This document shows positions 53,593 through 62,266 of a DNA stretch of 64,000 nucleotides, in pieces (within the stretch, counting starts at the first letter, position 1; each line of letters begins with the position of its first letter). Origin of the DNA: Gemmatimonadetes bacterium 2013_60CM_65_52 (GTDB taxonomy: Bacteria; Gemmatimonadota; Gemmatimonadetes; Gemmatimonadales; Gemmatimonadaceae). The stretch lies in the NCBI GenBank assembly GCA_002215645.1, contig NGFI01000006.1, positions 62,001 through 126,000 of the forward strand, read 5' to 3'. The notes below the pieces were generated by a model. It saw only the letters and a program-made list of their open reading frames with translations, was not told the DNA's origin and did no database searches. The translations under genes and the position numbers were made by a program.

Positions 53593-53614
53593 GGGTGTAC
53601 TCCAAAGTGGACAC
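53561..53614. repeat. Direct repeat AAAGTGGACAC
   Basis: Eleven-base copies at 53561-53571 and 53604-53614, 43 bp apart. The first is in the loop and 3' arm of the terminator hairpin. The rest of this 276-nt gap (53511-53786) holds no gene; a TATAAT at 53523-53528 has no matching -35. Confidence 0.5.
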
Positions 53615-53786
53615 CGCATTCGACTCTTCTCACGACCACTTCGGCATAAGTGATTCCTCCTCAATGAGTTAGCTCGGCGCAGGACCAAGGAATCGGTCGG
53701 CATGGCACCTGCTTTTACATGGGCCGAGAAGTCGAGCCGGGAATCGTCCCGGTGCATTGCTGGCCAAGAAAGCCTAGGAGCAGACC

Positions 53787-54422
53787 ATGGCAGACATCGC
53801 TATCAAACGGAACGCTGAGCCGGCGCAGACGGTTCGGGAAAAGCTTCGTGCGATGGACGACGCCGAGATCGTCACGGCATTTCTTGGCGGCGAGGAGCGC
53901 GCGTTTCAAGAGCTCGTCGAGCGCTATCAGGGCCGGCTGCTGAGCTTCATCTATCGCACCATCGGTGACCGCGAGAAGGCCGAAGACCTCGTGCAGGAGG
54001 TGTTCATTCGCGTGTACCGCCACCTGCATCGGTTCGATCGGTCGAAGAAGTTCTCGACCTGGGCGTACACGATCGCCTCGAACCTCGCGAAGAACGAGCT
54101 GCGCAACCGCTCGCGCAATCCGCTGGTACTCTTTCAAACCATGAAGAGCAACTGGGACGACGAAGATCGCCCGTTGCAGTTCGAGGATACGACGTCGCGC
54201 CCTGACGACCTCTATCGGAAGCGGCACCTGCGTGAACTGGTAGCGCAAACGGTGGCGAAGCTACCGGCGCATCATCGCGAGGTCTTCGTGCTGCGTGAGC
54301 TCGAAGGGAAGTCCTACGAGGAGATCGCCGAGATCACCGACTGCAATCTCGGTACGGTGAAGTCGCGGTTGAACCGCGCACGCAACGCATTCGCGGAGAT
54401 CATCGAGCCCTGGGTGGACTGA
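53787..54422 (+). CDS. ECF-type RNA polymerase sigma factor (RpoE-like)
   Basis: 211 residues with AGGAG 7-8 nt before ATG 53787. Region 2: AFLGGEERAFQELVERYQGR, then EDLVQEVFIRVYRHLHRFD and KFSTWAYTIASNLAKNELR. Region 4: LPAHHREVFVLRELEGKSYEEIAEI and GTVKSRLNRARNAFAE. Groups with RpoE/SigW-like ECF factors. The next gene looks like its zinc-finger anti-sigma factor, but a strong terminator lies between. Confidence 0.95.
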   Translation: MADIAIKRNAEPAQTVREKLRAMDDAEIVTAFLGGEERAFQELVERYQGRLLSFIYRTIGDREKAEDLVQEVFIRVYRHLHRFDRSKKFSTWAYTIASNLAKNELRNRSRNPLVLFQTMKSNWDDEDRPLQFEDTTSRPDDLYRKRHLRELVAQTVAKLPAHHREVFVLRELEGKSYEEIAEITDCNLGTVKSRLNRARNAFAEIIEPWVD

Positions 54423-54441
54423 GTCTCTGAACGGCGGGGTG

Positions 54442-54477
54442 AAGAGCTCAGGCGGCAGTTGCCGCCTGAGCTCTTTT
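54442..54477 (+). terminator. Strong intrinsic terminator after the sigma-factor gene
   Basis: A perfect 16-bp stem from AAGAGCTCAGGCGGCA to its complement with a 2-nt loop (some inner pairs will open), followed by TTTTG. It lies 20 nt after the sigma stop and about 80-120 nt before the anti-sigma start. Confidence 0.85.
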
Positions 54478-54553
54478 GCCGTGCCCTTGCGGGCTCGGCC
54501 CGTCAGACCGCAATTCGCTGAGGCGGGAACAGGCTTTCCTACCGAGTGTACGG

Positions 54554-55120
54554 ATGGCGACCCCCCACTTCCCACACCTCACGCCGCCGCAGATGCATTG
54601 CAGGGAGTTCAGGCGAAAGCACGACGCCTACATCGACGACACGCTCAGCGGCGAGGACCTCGATTCGATGGCGAATCACCGCCGGGTGTGCGAGCGCTGC
54701 GGCAGGCTCGACACGCGAATTCGCCGGGCGCTGCTCGTAGCGCGCAACGTCCCTTCCATTCAGCCCTCTGCCGGGTTCTCGCGGCGCCTGCATGCTCGGC
54801 TCGAGCAGGAGCGGCGTTTTCTCTCGCTCGCCCGCCATGAGTCGCCGCGGCCTGCCGTGCTCTCCAGTGCGACGGTCGGCCTGCTCGCCGTCGGTGTGCT
54901 GCTGGCGGCGGGATTTGCCGGCGTCATGATGTTGGCTCCTGCCGAGGAGCATGTCGCGCGAGTCGCGCCTGTAGTCGCTCCGCGTCCGGATGCGCTTCCG
55001 CCCTCGATTGCCGCGCCCACGATGGTTGCGTCCATGTCGGCCGGCATGCCGATCTGGCCCGCCATCTATCTTGCGCAAGAAGCGCCCTGGCACCTCGCGA
55101 GCGACGGCGTCAGCCCGTAG
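54554..55120 (+). CDS. Probable zinc-finger anti-sigma factor, membrane protein
   Basis: 188 residues from ATG 54554; ATG 54593 (MHCREFRRKHDAYIDDTLSG) is equally plausible. The N-terminal HCREF...HRRVCERCG gives the His-x3-Cys-x2-Cys zinc finger of anti-sigma (zf-HC2) proteins. A single membrane helix (VGLLAVGVLLAAGFAGVMML) is near residue 120-140, and an alanine/proline-rich periplasmic tail follows. Probably binds the upstream sigma factor at the membrane. Separated from it by the terminator at 54442. Confidence 0.8.
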   Translation: MATPHFPHLTPPQMHCREFRRKHDAYIDDTLSGEDLDSMANHRRVCERCGRLDTRIRRALLVARNVPSIQPSAGFSRRLHARLEQERRFLSLARHESPRPAVLSSATVGLLAVGVLLAAGFAGVMMLAPAEEHVARVAPVVAPRPDALPPSIAAPTMVASMSAGMPIWPAIYLAQEAPWHLASDGVSP

Positions 55121-55171
55121 CACCGGCCGTGTCACGGCAGCGCTCGCGGGCGAGCGCCGTATATTTCCGCC

Positions 55172-56224
55172 ATGGCATCACCGGGCGAGAAAGCACTTCA
55201 CGCCGCGCTCCGGAAGCGCGAGTTCGACGCCGTCTACTATTTTTACGGCGATGACGACTACCTGAAGGAGATCCGCGTCCGCGAGCTCATCGATGCTGCC
55301 GTGGACGCTGCCACACGCGACTTCAACCTCGAGCAGCGCCGCGGCGCCGACAGCGACGCGGAGATCATCGATGCACTGCTCGCGACTCCGCCGATGCTCG
55401 CCGAGCGTCGCGTTGCGGTCATTCGCGACGTGGACAAGCTCAAGCGCGATGCAAGGCGCTTGCTCGACCGGTATCTCGCGAACCCCGCGTCCGACACGCT
55501 GTTGCTGCTGGTCTCCCCCGAAGGCGTCAAAGCCGATCAGACGCTTGCCGCCCGTGCTACCGCGGTGGAGTTCGCTCCACTCACCGGAGATCGGGTTTCG
55601 AAATGGGTCGTGTACCATGCGGAGCACGATTTGGGGCGATCGATATCGCCTGAGGCAGTCAGCCTGCTCCTGGAAGCAGTGGGCGACGATCTGCGACAGC
55701 TCGCCGTGGAGCTCGAGAAGCTCGCGAGCTATACGGCGGACGCGATCGACGAGCAGGCAGTATCGGCCGTGGTTGGCGTGCGTCGCGGGGATTCGCTCGG
55801 CGATTTTCTCGATGCGATTCTCGCGAAAGACATTGCCACGGCACTGCGAACTCTGACCGGCGTTCTACAACAGCCCAAGATGAACGCAGTTCTGCTGGTC
55901 ATGCATCTCACCACGCACATGCTGATGCTGGGCTACGCCGAAGCGTCGCGGGCACAAGGGACACCCTCACGATCGGTGTACAACGAGCTCATGTCGGTGT
56001 TGAAGGAGACGGGTGCATTTCCGGGGCGCCCGTGGGGCGAGGCAGTGAATGCCTGGTCTCGTTACGCAGACCGGTGGAACGCTGCCGACATCGACGCCGC
56101 ACTGCTGGCGGTACTGAGTACGGACGAGGCGCTCAAGGAAACGAAGGTATCGTCCGAGGAGCAGATGCTGACATCGCTCGTTCTCATGCTCTGCGGCAAC
56201 GACTCGGCGCAACACGCCGCATGA
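55172..56224 (+). CDS. holA: DNA polymerase III delta subunit
   Basis: 350 residues. The AAA+ fold of the clamp-loader delta subunit: AVYYFYGDDDYLKEIRVREL at the N-terminus, FNLEQRRGADSDAEIIDALLA, PMLAERRVAVIRDVDKL, and a helical collar domain with DLRQLAVELEKLASY, DFLDAILAKDIATAL and VLLVMHLTTHMLML. Opens the DnaN clamp. Unlike delta-prime it lacks a P-loop. Overlaps the next gene as ATGA. Confidence 0.93.
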   Translation: MASPGEKALHAALRKREFDAVYYFYGDDDYLKEIRVRELIDAAVDAATRDFNLEQRRGADSDAEIIDALLATPPMLAERRVAVIRDVDKLKRDARRLLDRYLANPASDTLLLLVSPEGVKADQTLAARATAVEFAPLTGDRVSKWVVYHAEHDLGRSISPEAVSLLLEAVGDDLRQLAVELEKLASYTADAIDEQAVSAVVGVRRGDSLGDFLDAILAKDIATALRTLTGVLQQPKMNAVLLVMHLTTHMLMLGYAEASRAQGTPSRSVYNELMSVLKETGAFPGRPWGEAVNAWSRYADRWNAADIDAALLAVLSTDEALKETKVSSEEQMLTSLVLMLCGNDSAQHAA

Positions 56225-57216
56225 CGATGCGTGCTTTCCTCCTAAGACGTCTCCGCAATCACCTGCTCTTCGCGGCGAGCATGCTGCTTCCTGCCCTCGT
56301 GAACGCAGCGGCGCAATCACCGTCGAGCGCGACCGATTCGGCGTTCCGTCGCGCGAGAAAGCTGGTCAGCGACGGCAACGGACAGACGGGGCGTGCGGTC
56401 GTCGATTCGATCCTTCGCGCATCGGAGGACGGGTCGCCGGCGTACGGGAACGCGGTTTACTGGCGCGGCGCGCTCGCGGAAACGGCGGCCGAAGCGGAGC
56501 GTGACTACCGCACCGTCATCGTGGAGTATCCGCTGTCCCCATACGTGGACGATGCGCTTCTGGCGATGGCGGATCTGGAAAGTGCGCGCGGTGACCGCGC
56601 GGGAGCGCTGCAACACCTCCAGCGATTCGTGCGCGAGCATTCCGTTTCCTCGGCAGCGCGTGGGACTGCGGCCCTGAACGCGGCGCGACTCGCGTTCGAG
56701 CAGCGAGACACCCGCGTGGGATGCACCATGATTGCCGCGGCGCGCGAGTCCACGCCGCAGACCAGCGTCGAAGCGAGAAATCAGATCGATTATCTGGGCG
56801 GGCGTTGCACCGCGGAGAGCTCCGTCGCGCCTGCCCCGCCCGCCGCACAGCCGGCGGTTTCCAAAGCAGCCGTGCCAACCACACGGAAAGACTCGAGCAC
56901 AGCGGCAACGGTTGCGGTGCCCAAACCAACAGTGCCGGTTGTGTCTGTCGACTCGACGGCGCGGCGCCCGCGCGGCTCCTACACGATTCAGCTCGCGGCG
57001 TACAACACAAAGCCCGAGGCGGAACGGCTGGTTACACGACTCGCGACGCAGGGCGTGAATGCGCGTGTGAGTGGAACGACGAAGCCGTTTCGCGTTCGTC
57101 TGGGCTTCCACGCGTCGAGGCAAGAGGCCCAGGACGAAGTCAATAAGTTGCGGGCGCGTGGAATCATCGGATTCGTCGCCACGGAGACTCCGCCGCCAGA
57201 GGGGAAGGTGCCGTGA
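56221..57216 (+). CDS. Exported TPR and SPOR domain protein
   Basis: 331 residues from ATG 56221. Signal peptide (LLFAASMLLPALVNAAAQ), then TPR/Sel1-like helical repeats (about 40-200: AYGNAVYWRGALAETAAEAE, YVDDALLAMADLESARGDRAGAL). A proline/serine linker leads to a C-terminal SPOR domain: YTIQLAAYNTKPEAERLVTR, then VRLGFHASRQEAQDEV. SPOR domains bind denuded peptidoglycan at division sites, so an envelope role is inferred. Placed between holA and mutS, coupled to both by 4-nt overlaps. Confidence 0.88.
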   Translation: MTMRAFLLRRLRNHLLFAASMLLPALVNAAAQSPSSATDSAFRRARKLVSDGNGQTGRAVVDSILRASEDGSPAYGNAVYWRGALAETAAEAERDYRTVIVEYPLSPYVDDALLAMADLESARGDRAGALQHLQRFVREHSVSSAARGTAALNAARLAFEQRDTRVGCTMIAAARESTPQTSVEARNQIDYLGGRCTAESSVAPAPPAAQPAVSKAAVPTTRKDSSTAATVAVPKPTVPVVSVDSTARRPRGSYTIQLAAYNTKPEAERLVTRLATQGVNARVSGTTKPFRVRLGFHASRQEAQDEVNKLRARGIIGFVATETPPPEGKVP

Positions 57217-59822
57217 GCGCCGCGACACCATTGATGCAGCAGTACCGGGAGATCAAGGCGCGGCATGCGAGCGCGATCCTTTTCTTCCGCATGGGCGACT
57301 TCTACGAAATGTTTTATGAGGACGCCGAAACAGCTTCGCGCGTGCTGGGATTGACGCTGACGTCACGCAATAACGGCGGCGCGGCCGAAGTCCCACTCGC
57401 AGGCGTTCCCGTGAAGGCGGGCGCCGAGTATCTGCGCCGCCTCGTTCAACAGGGATATCGTGTCGCCATCTGCGAGCAAGTAGAGGATCCGAAGCTTGCC
57501 AAGGGGATCGTGCGGCGCGAGGTCGTGGAGACGATTTCTCCCGGTGTCGCGTTCGCCGACGATCTGCTGGACGGTGCGCAGAACAACTTCGTCGTCGCCC
57601 TGGCAGCGGCGGGACAGGGCGCCATCGGCGTCGCGGCGGCGGATGTCTCCACCGGTGAATTCCGACTTGCGCTGTCTGCCACCGAAGAACTGGATTCACT
57701 GTTTGCACGCTTTGCCCCGCGAGAGATCGTCGTGCCGCGCGGAACGTCGGTGTTGCCGCGGTCGTCGATGCTCGACGGCGTGCTCGTCACCGAGCGCGAC
57801 ACGTGGGAGTTCGATGCCGGGATGGCGCGCGACGATCTGGCACGCCATTTCGCGGTGCGCGGCCTTGATGGGTTAGGTCTCGAGGAAGGGGATGCCCCGC
57901 TCGTGGCCGCTGCGGGAGCACTGCTGCGGTACCTGAAGGAGATGCAGCCCGCCGGCATTCCTCAGCTCGCGCGCCCGCGCGTGGAGCGCGCCGGCGGTGC
58001 CATGCCGTTGGACGAGATGACGCGACGCAACCTGGAGCTCGTCGAGTCGCTCCGCGGCACGGACACCACGGGCACACTGCTCGCCGTCCTTGACAGGACG
58101 ATCACGCCGATGGGCACGCGATTACTGCGGCAATGGTTGCTCGCGCCCCTCGTGAATCGAACGGCCATCGACGCGCGACTCGATGCCGTCGAGCTGCTCG
58201 TGCGCGAGACCGGTAGCCGGGATGCGCTGCGGGCGGCGCTGGACGGCGTGCGCGACATCGAGCGATTGGGCAGCAAGGCAGCCGCGGGACGCGCGACACC
58301 GCGCGAATTGGGCGCGCTGGGAACCTCTCTTGGACGGCTGCCCGCCGTCGCGGCCGCAGTGGAGCGAATTGGCGACTGGAGCGCGCTCGCGAAAGCGATG
58401 TCCGGCTGGGACGATTGTGCGTCACTGGCGACCATGGTCAGCAGCACGCTCGTCGAACGGCCGCCACTGCAAATCGGCGACGAGCAGACGATCGCGCCGG
58501 GCGTCGATGCGGAGCTGGACGATCTTCGACAGCTGCGGAACGGCGGGCGTGAAGCGATCGCGACCATCCAGGCGGAGGAGCGCACGCGCACGGGCATCTC
58601 GTCGCTCAAGGTGGGCTTCAACAAGGTGTTCGGTTACTTCATCGAAGTGACGAACGCGAACAAGCACCTCGTGCCCGCCGACTACCAGCGCCGCCAGACG
58701 CTCACGGGCGCGGAGCGATACGTCACGCCGGCGCTCAAGGAATACGAGGAGCGCGTGCTCACCGCGACGGAGCGAATCGAAAGCCGCGAGCGGGCGTTGT
58801 TCGAGGCTCTCCGCAGTGACATCGGCCGCCAGGTCGCGCGTGTGCAGTGCGCGGCGGCTATCGTCGCGGAGCTGGACGTTCTGGCCGCATTGGCCGACGT
58901 GGCCGCACGCGAAGGGTACGTGCGGCCCACGATGTCGGAGGAGTTCCAGCTCGAGATCGCCGGTGGTCGTCATCCGGTCGTCGAGCGCATGATGCCGCGC
59001 GACAAGTTCATCCCGAACGACATGCGCCTGACGTCCGACAACCGCGTGATGGTGCTGACCGGGCCCAACATGGCGGGGAAGAGCACGATCCTGCGTCAGG
59101 TGGGGTTGATCGTGCTGATGGCGCAGGTGGGCAGCTTTGTTCCGGCGAGCGCGGCAACGATCGGCATCTGCGACCGCATCTTCACCCGCGTCGGCGCGAG
59201 CGACAATCTGGTGCGGGGGCAGTCGACCTTCATGGTGGAAATGGCCGAAACGAGCGCCATCCTCCACACCGCGACCGCGCGAAGCCTGGTGCTGCTCGAC
59301 GAAATCGGCCGCGGGACGAGCACGTACGATGGCGTCTCGATCGCCTGGGCCGTCACCGAGCATCTGCACGACGCGGTGGGGTGCAAGACGATCTTCGCGA
59401 CGCACTACCACGAGCTGGTGCAACTCGAGGCTGAATTAGACGCAGTATGCAACTATAACGTGGCCGTGCGGGAGGTCGGAGATCAGATCCTCTTCCTGCA
59501 CCGGCTGATGCCGGGGAGCGCGGACCGATCGTACGGCATCGAGGTGGGAAAGCTCGCGGGGCTGCCGCAGGACGTCATCGCGCGCGCTCGAATCGTGCTT
59601 GCATTGCTCGAAGGGGAGGCGGAGCATCTGGTACCCGCGCTGGCGCCAGTTGGCGGACGGAGGCAGCCACGCAGCGCGGTGATACCCGACCAACTGGCGC
59701 TGTTCGCGCCGCCGGCACCGCATCCCGTCGTCGAGCAGCTCAAGAGCGTCGACGCAAACAGCCTCACGCCGATCGCCGCACTGCAATTGCTGGCGAAGCT
59801 TGCGGCCGAGGCACGACAATGA
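57213..59822 (+). CDS. mutS: DNA mismatch repair protein MutS
   Basis: 869 residues from GTG 57213 (GTGA overlap). Mismatch-recognition domain with ILFFRMGDFYEMFYEDA (the F-x-E of GDFYEMF), connector and clamp domains, and the ATPase with Walker A GPNMAGKS at about 617-624, SFVPASAATIGICDRIF, FMVEMAETSAIL and Walker B LVLLDEIGRGTSTYDG. A C-terminal alanine-rich segment may be the tetramerisation region. mutL is not next to it. Confidence 0.97.
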   Translation: MSAATPLMQQYREIKARHASAILFFRMGDFYEMFYEDAETASRVLGLTLTSRNNGGAAEVPLAGVPVKAGAEYLRRLVQQGYRVAICEQVEDPKLAKGIVRREVVETISPGVAFADDLLDGAQNNFVVALAAAGQGAIGVAAADVSTGEFRLALSATEELDSLFARFAPREIVVPRGTSVLPRSSMLDGVLVTERDTWEFDAGMARDDLARHFAVRGLDGLGLEEGDAPLVAAAGALLRYLKEMQPAGIPQLARPRVERAGGAMPLDEMTRRNLELVESLRGTDTTGTLLAVLDRTITPMGTRLLRQWLLAPLVNRTAIDARLDAVELLVRETGSRDALRAALDGVRDIERLGSKAAAGRATPRELGALGTSLGRLPAVAAAVERIGDWSALAKAMSGWDDCASLATMVSSTLVERPPLQIGDEQTIAPGVDAELDDLRQLRNGGREAIATIQAEERTRTGISSLKVGFNKVFGYFIEVTNANKHLVPADYQRRQTLTGAERYVTPALKEYEERVLTATERIESRERALFEALRSDIGRQVARVQCAAAIVAELDVLAALADVAAREGYVRPTMSEEFQLEIAGGRHPVVERMMPRDKFIPNDMRLTSDNRVMVLTGPNMAGKSTILRQVGLIVLMAQVGSFVPASAATIGICDRIFTRVGASDNLVRGQSTFMVEMAETSAILHTATARSLVLLDEIGRGTSTYDGVSIAWAVTEHLHDAVGCKTIFATHYHELVQLEAELDAVCNYNVAVREVGDQILFLHRLMPGSADRSYGIEVGKLAGLPQDVIARARIVLALLEGEAEHLVPALAPVGGRRQPRSAVIPDQLALFAPPAPHPVVEQLKSVDANSLTPIAALQLLAKLAAEARQ

Positions 59823-61216
59823 AACCGATGCGCAACCTGCGCCCTTACGACAACGTTCTCGAGACGGTTGGTTGGACGCCGCTCATCCGACTGCACCGGA
59901 TCACACGTGGAATCCGTACGCCGGTGTATGGGAAGGCGGAGTTCTTCAATCCCGGCGGATCCGTCAAGGATCGCATCGGCCTGCCCATCATCGAGAATGC
60001 CGAGCGTGCGGGGCAACTCAAGCCGGGCGGGACGATCGTGGAGGGGACGAGCGGCAACACCGGTGTCGGGCTGGCAATCGCCGCGGCACTCAAAGGCTAT
60101 CGCTGCATTTTCACGATGCCGGATAAGATGTCGCAGGAAAAGGTCCGGCTGTTGAAGGCTTTTGGCGCCGACGTCATCGTCACGCCCACGGCGGTCGCTC
60201 CCGACCATCCTGACAACTACATCATGGTGGCCAAGCGCATTGCGGAAGAAACGCCAAACGCGATTCTCGCGAATCAGTTCTACAACCAGGCGAATCCGGA
60301 CGCGCACTACGCGACGACCGGCCCGGAGATCTGGGAGCAGACGGAGGGCCGCGTCACCCATGTGGTTGCTGCGGCGGGAACCGGTGGGACGATCACTGGC
60401 GTCGGCCGCTATCTCAAGGAGAAAAATCCCGCCATCAAGATCATTTCCGGCGACCCGCAGGGGTCGATTCTGGCGGAGCTCTGGCGGAGCAAGGGAAAGC
60501 ACAGAATGGAGGGTGCGCCGTACAAGGTCGAGGGTGTAGGACAGGACAAGCTTCCGGAAACACTCGACCTCTCGATCGTCGACGACTATCGCACCGTCAG
60601 TGACCGTGACGCGTTCGGCATGGCACGGCGTCTCACGCGCGAGGAGGGGTTGTTCGTGGGAGGATCGTCAGGCCTGATCGCGCACGTGGCGTTACAGGTG
60701 GCGCGGGAGGCGGACGATCCGGACGCCTGCATCGTGGCCTTCCTGTGCGACACCGGAGAACGCTACCTCTCGAAGCAATTCAACGACGAGTGGATGCGCG
60801 AGAATCAGTTACTCGAGCCCGATCGCGTGACACTCGGTGACCTGATACAGGGCAAGGGGAACGGCGCGCCGCCTACGGTGGTCAGCGCCGCGCCGGGTCA
60901 ACTCGTGCGGCAGGCGCTCAACCTCATGCGCCTGCACGACGTCTCGCAGCTCCCCGTCATCGACGATGGTCAGAGCGTGGGGAGCGTGACCGAGTACGCG
61001 CTCACGCAACGCGGACTGGAGAGCTCGCGCTTCCTGGATGCCGTGGTGAGCGAGGTCATGGACGAGGCGTTTCCCGTCGTCGATGCCGCACAGCACGTGG
61101 AGTCGGTCCAGAAGCTGCTCTCGAAGGCTACGCCCGCGGTGCTGGTGCGCGACGGGGCGAACATCGTAGGCATCATCACGCGAAGCGACATGCTCGCGTA
61201 CCTCATGAGCAGATAG
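59819..61216 (+). CDS. Cystathionine beta-synthase-like PLP enzyme with CBS domains
   Basis: 465 residues. The N-terminal PLP lyase: GWTPLIRL, the PLP lysine 50 in GGSVKDRIG, EGTSGNTGVGLA, the phosphate-binding GTGGTITGVGR, and GGSSGLIAHVA. The C-terminal pair of CBS domains (from about residue 335: VSQLPVIDDGQSVGSVTEYA, AVLVRDGANIVGIITRSDML) may bind adenosyl ligands. CBS domains and overall similarity favour cystathionine beta-synthase over plain cysteine synthase, so I leave the symbol blank. ATG 59819 overlaps mutS. Confidence 0.9.
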   Translation: MKPMRNLRPYDNVLETVGWTPLIRLHRITRGIRTPVYGKAEFFNPGGSVKDRIGLPIIENAERAGQLKPGGTIVEGTSGNTGVGLAIAAALKGYRCIFTMPDKMSQEKVRLLKAFGADVIVTPTAVAPDHPDNYIMVAKRIAEETPNAILANQFYNQANPDAHYATTGPEIWEQTEGRVTHVVAAAGTGGTITGVGRYLKEKNPAIKIISGDPQGSILAELWRSKGKHRMEGAPYKVEGVGQDKLPETLDLSIVDDYRTVSDRDAFGMARRLTREEGLFVGGSSGLIAHVALQVAREADDPDACIVAFLCDTGERYLSKQFNDEWMRENQLLEPDRVTLGDLIQGKGNGAPPTVVSAAPGQLVRQALNLMRLHDVSQLPVIDDGQSVGSVTEYALTQRGLESSRFLDAVVSEVMDEAFPVVDAAQHVESVQKLLSKATPAVLVRDGANIVGIITRSDMLAYLMSR

Positions 61217-61231
61217 CCAAGGACAACCGGC

Positions 61232-62266
61232 GTGCGGATCATCGTACTCATGGGCGGGACGTCGTCGGAGCGGGACGTCTCGCTCGCGTCGGGGCTGCGA
61301 ATCGCGGGCGCCCTGCGCGAGCGCGGCCATGACGTGCGGAGCATGGACACGGCAAAGGGGCCGATCGACCTCGCGGCCGAGCAGCAGATGTTGGCTGGCT
61401 CCGTCGTTGGGCAGGCACCGCCGACGCCGGAAGAGCTGGCGCAAATGAATGCGGAGTCGGTGGCCGACATGGCCGGACGGCTGCCGCGGCGGGGCGAGTG
61501 CGACGTCGCCTTTCTGGCGCTTCACGGCGGACGGGGCGAAGATGGTACCATCCAGGCGCTCCTCGATCTGGCCGGCGTGCCCTACACGGGGAGCGGACAC
61601 CTCGCGAGCGCGCTCGCCATGGATAAGGATCTATCCAAACACCTCATGCGTGCACACGACGTACAAACGGCGGACTGGTTGATGGCGCGCGAAGACGCCA
61701 TCCCCACGACCGAAGCAGTGGGCGACGTCCTCGGATGGCCGGTGGTGGTGAAGCCATCGAAGCAGGGATCGACCGTGGGCCTCTCCGTCGTGAAAGCCGC
61801 GTCAGACCTGTCGTTCGCCATCGCGGAAGCATTCCGTCACGACGATGAAGTGATGATCGAGCGGTTCATTCCCGGCCGAGAGCTCACGGTGACCATCCTT
61901 GGGGGCGATGCCCTTCCGGTCGGAGAGATCATTGCGAAGAAGGAAATATACGACTACGAGTGCAAGTACACGCCGGGCATGGCCGAAGAGATTTTTCCCG
62001 CGGCGCTGAGCATGGCAGAGAGCTCGCACGTGCAGGAGCAAGCGCGGCGCGCCTTCGACGCGCTCAAACTCTCGGGGTGTGCGCGAATCGACTTCCGCAT
62101 GAAAGCATCGACTGAATTCTTCTGTCTCGAGGCAAACACGCTTCCGGGCATGACGGGGACGAGTCTTGTGCCACAGGCTGCCGCGGCGGCCGGCATCGGC
62201 TTTCCGGAATTGTGCGAGCGCATTGCGCGGCTCGCGCTCGACCGCGCATCGGCTCCCGTCGGATGA
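61232..62266 (+). CDS. ddl: D-alanine--D-alanine ligase
   Basis: 344 residues from GTG 61232. Opening VRIIVLMGGTSSERDVSLASG with the Ddl loop, ALHGGRGEDGTIQALLDLAG, YTGSGHLASALAMDKDLSK, then the ATP-grasp region PVVVKPSKQGSTVGLSVVK and C-terminal EANTLPGMTGTSLVPQAA. Makes the D-Ala-D-Ala dipeptide of peptidoglycan precursors, the pathway also served by murB at 9.4 kb. Overlaps the next gene as ATGA. Confidence 0.96.
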   Translation: MRIIVLMGGTSSERDVSLASGLRIAGALRERGHDVRSMDTAKGPIDLAAEQQMLAGSVVGQAPPTPEELAQMNAESVADMAGRLPRRGECDVAFLALHGGRGEDGTIQALLDLAGVPYTGSGHLASALAMDKDLSKHLMRAHDVQTADWLMAREDAIPTTEAVGDVLGWPVVVKPSKQGSTVGLSVVKAASDLSFAIAEAFRHDDEVMIERFIPGRELTVTILGGDALPVGEIIAKKEIYDYECKYTPGMAEEIFPAALSMAESSHVQEQARRAFDALKLSGCARIDFRMKASTEFFCLEANTLPGMTGTSLVPQAAAAAGIGFPELCERIARLALDRASAPVG

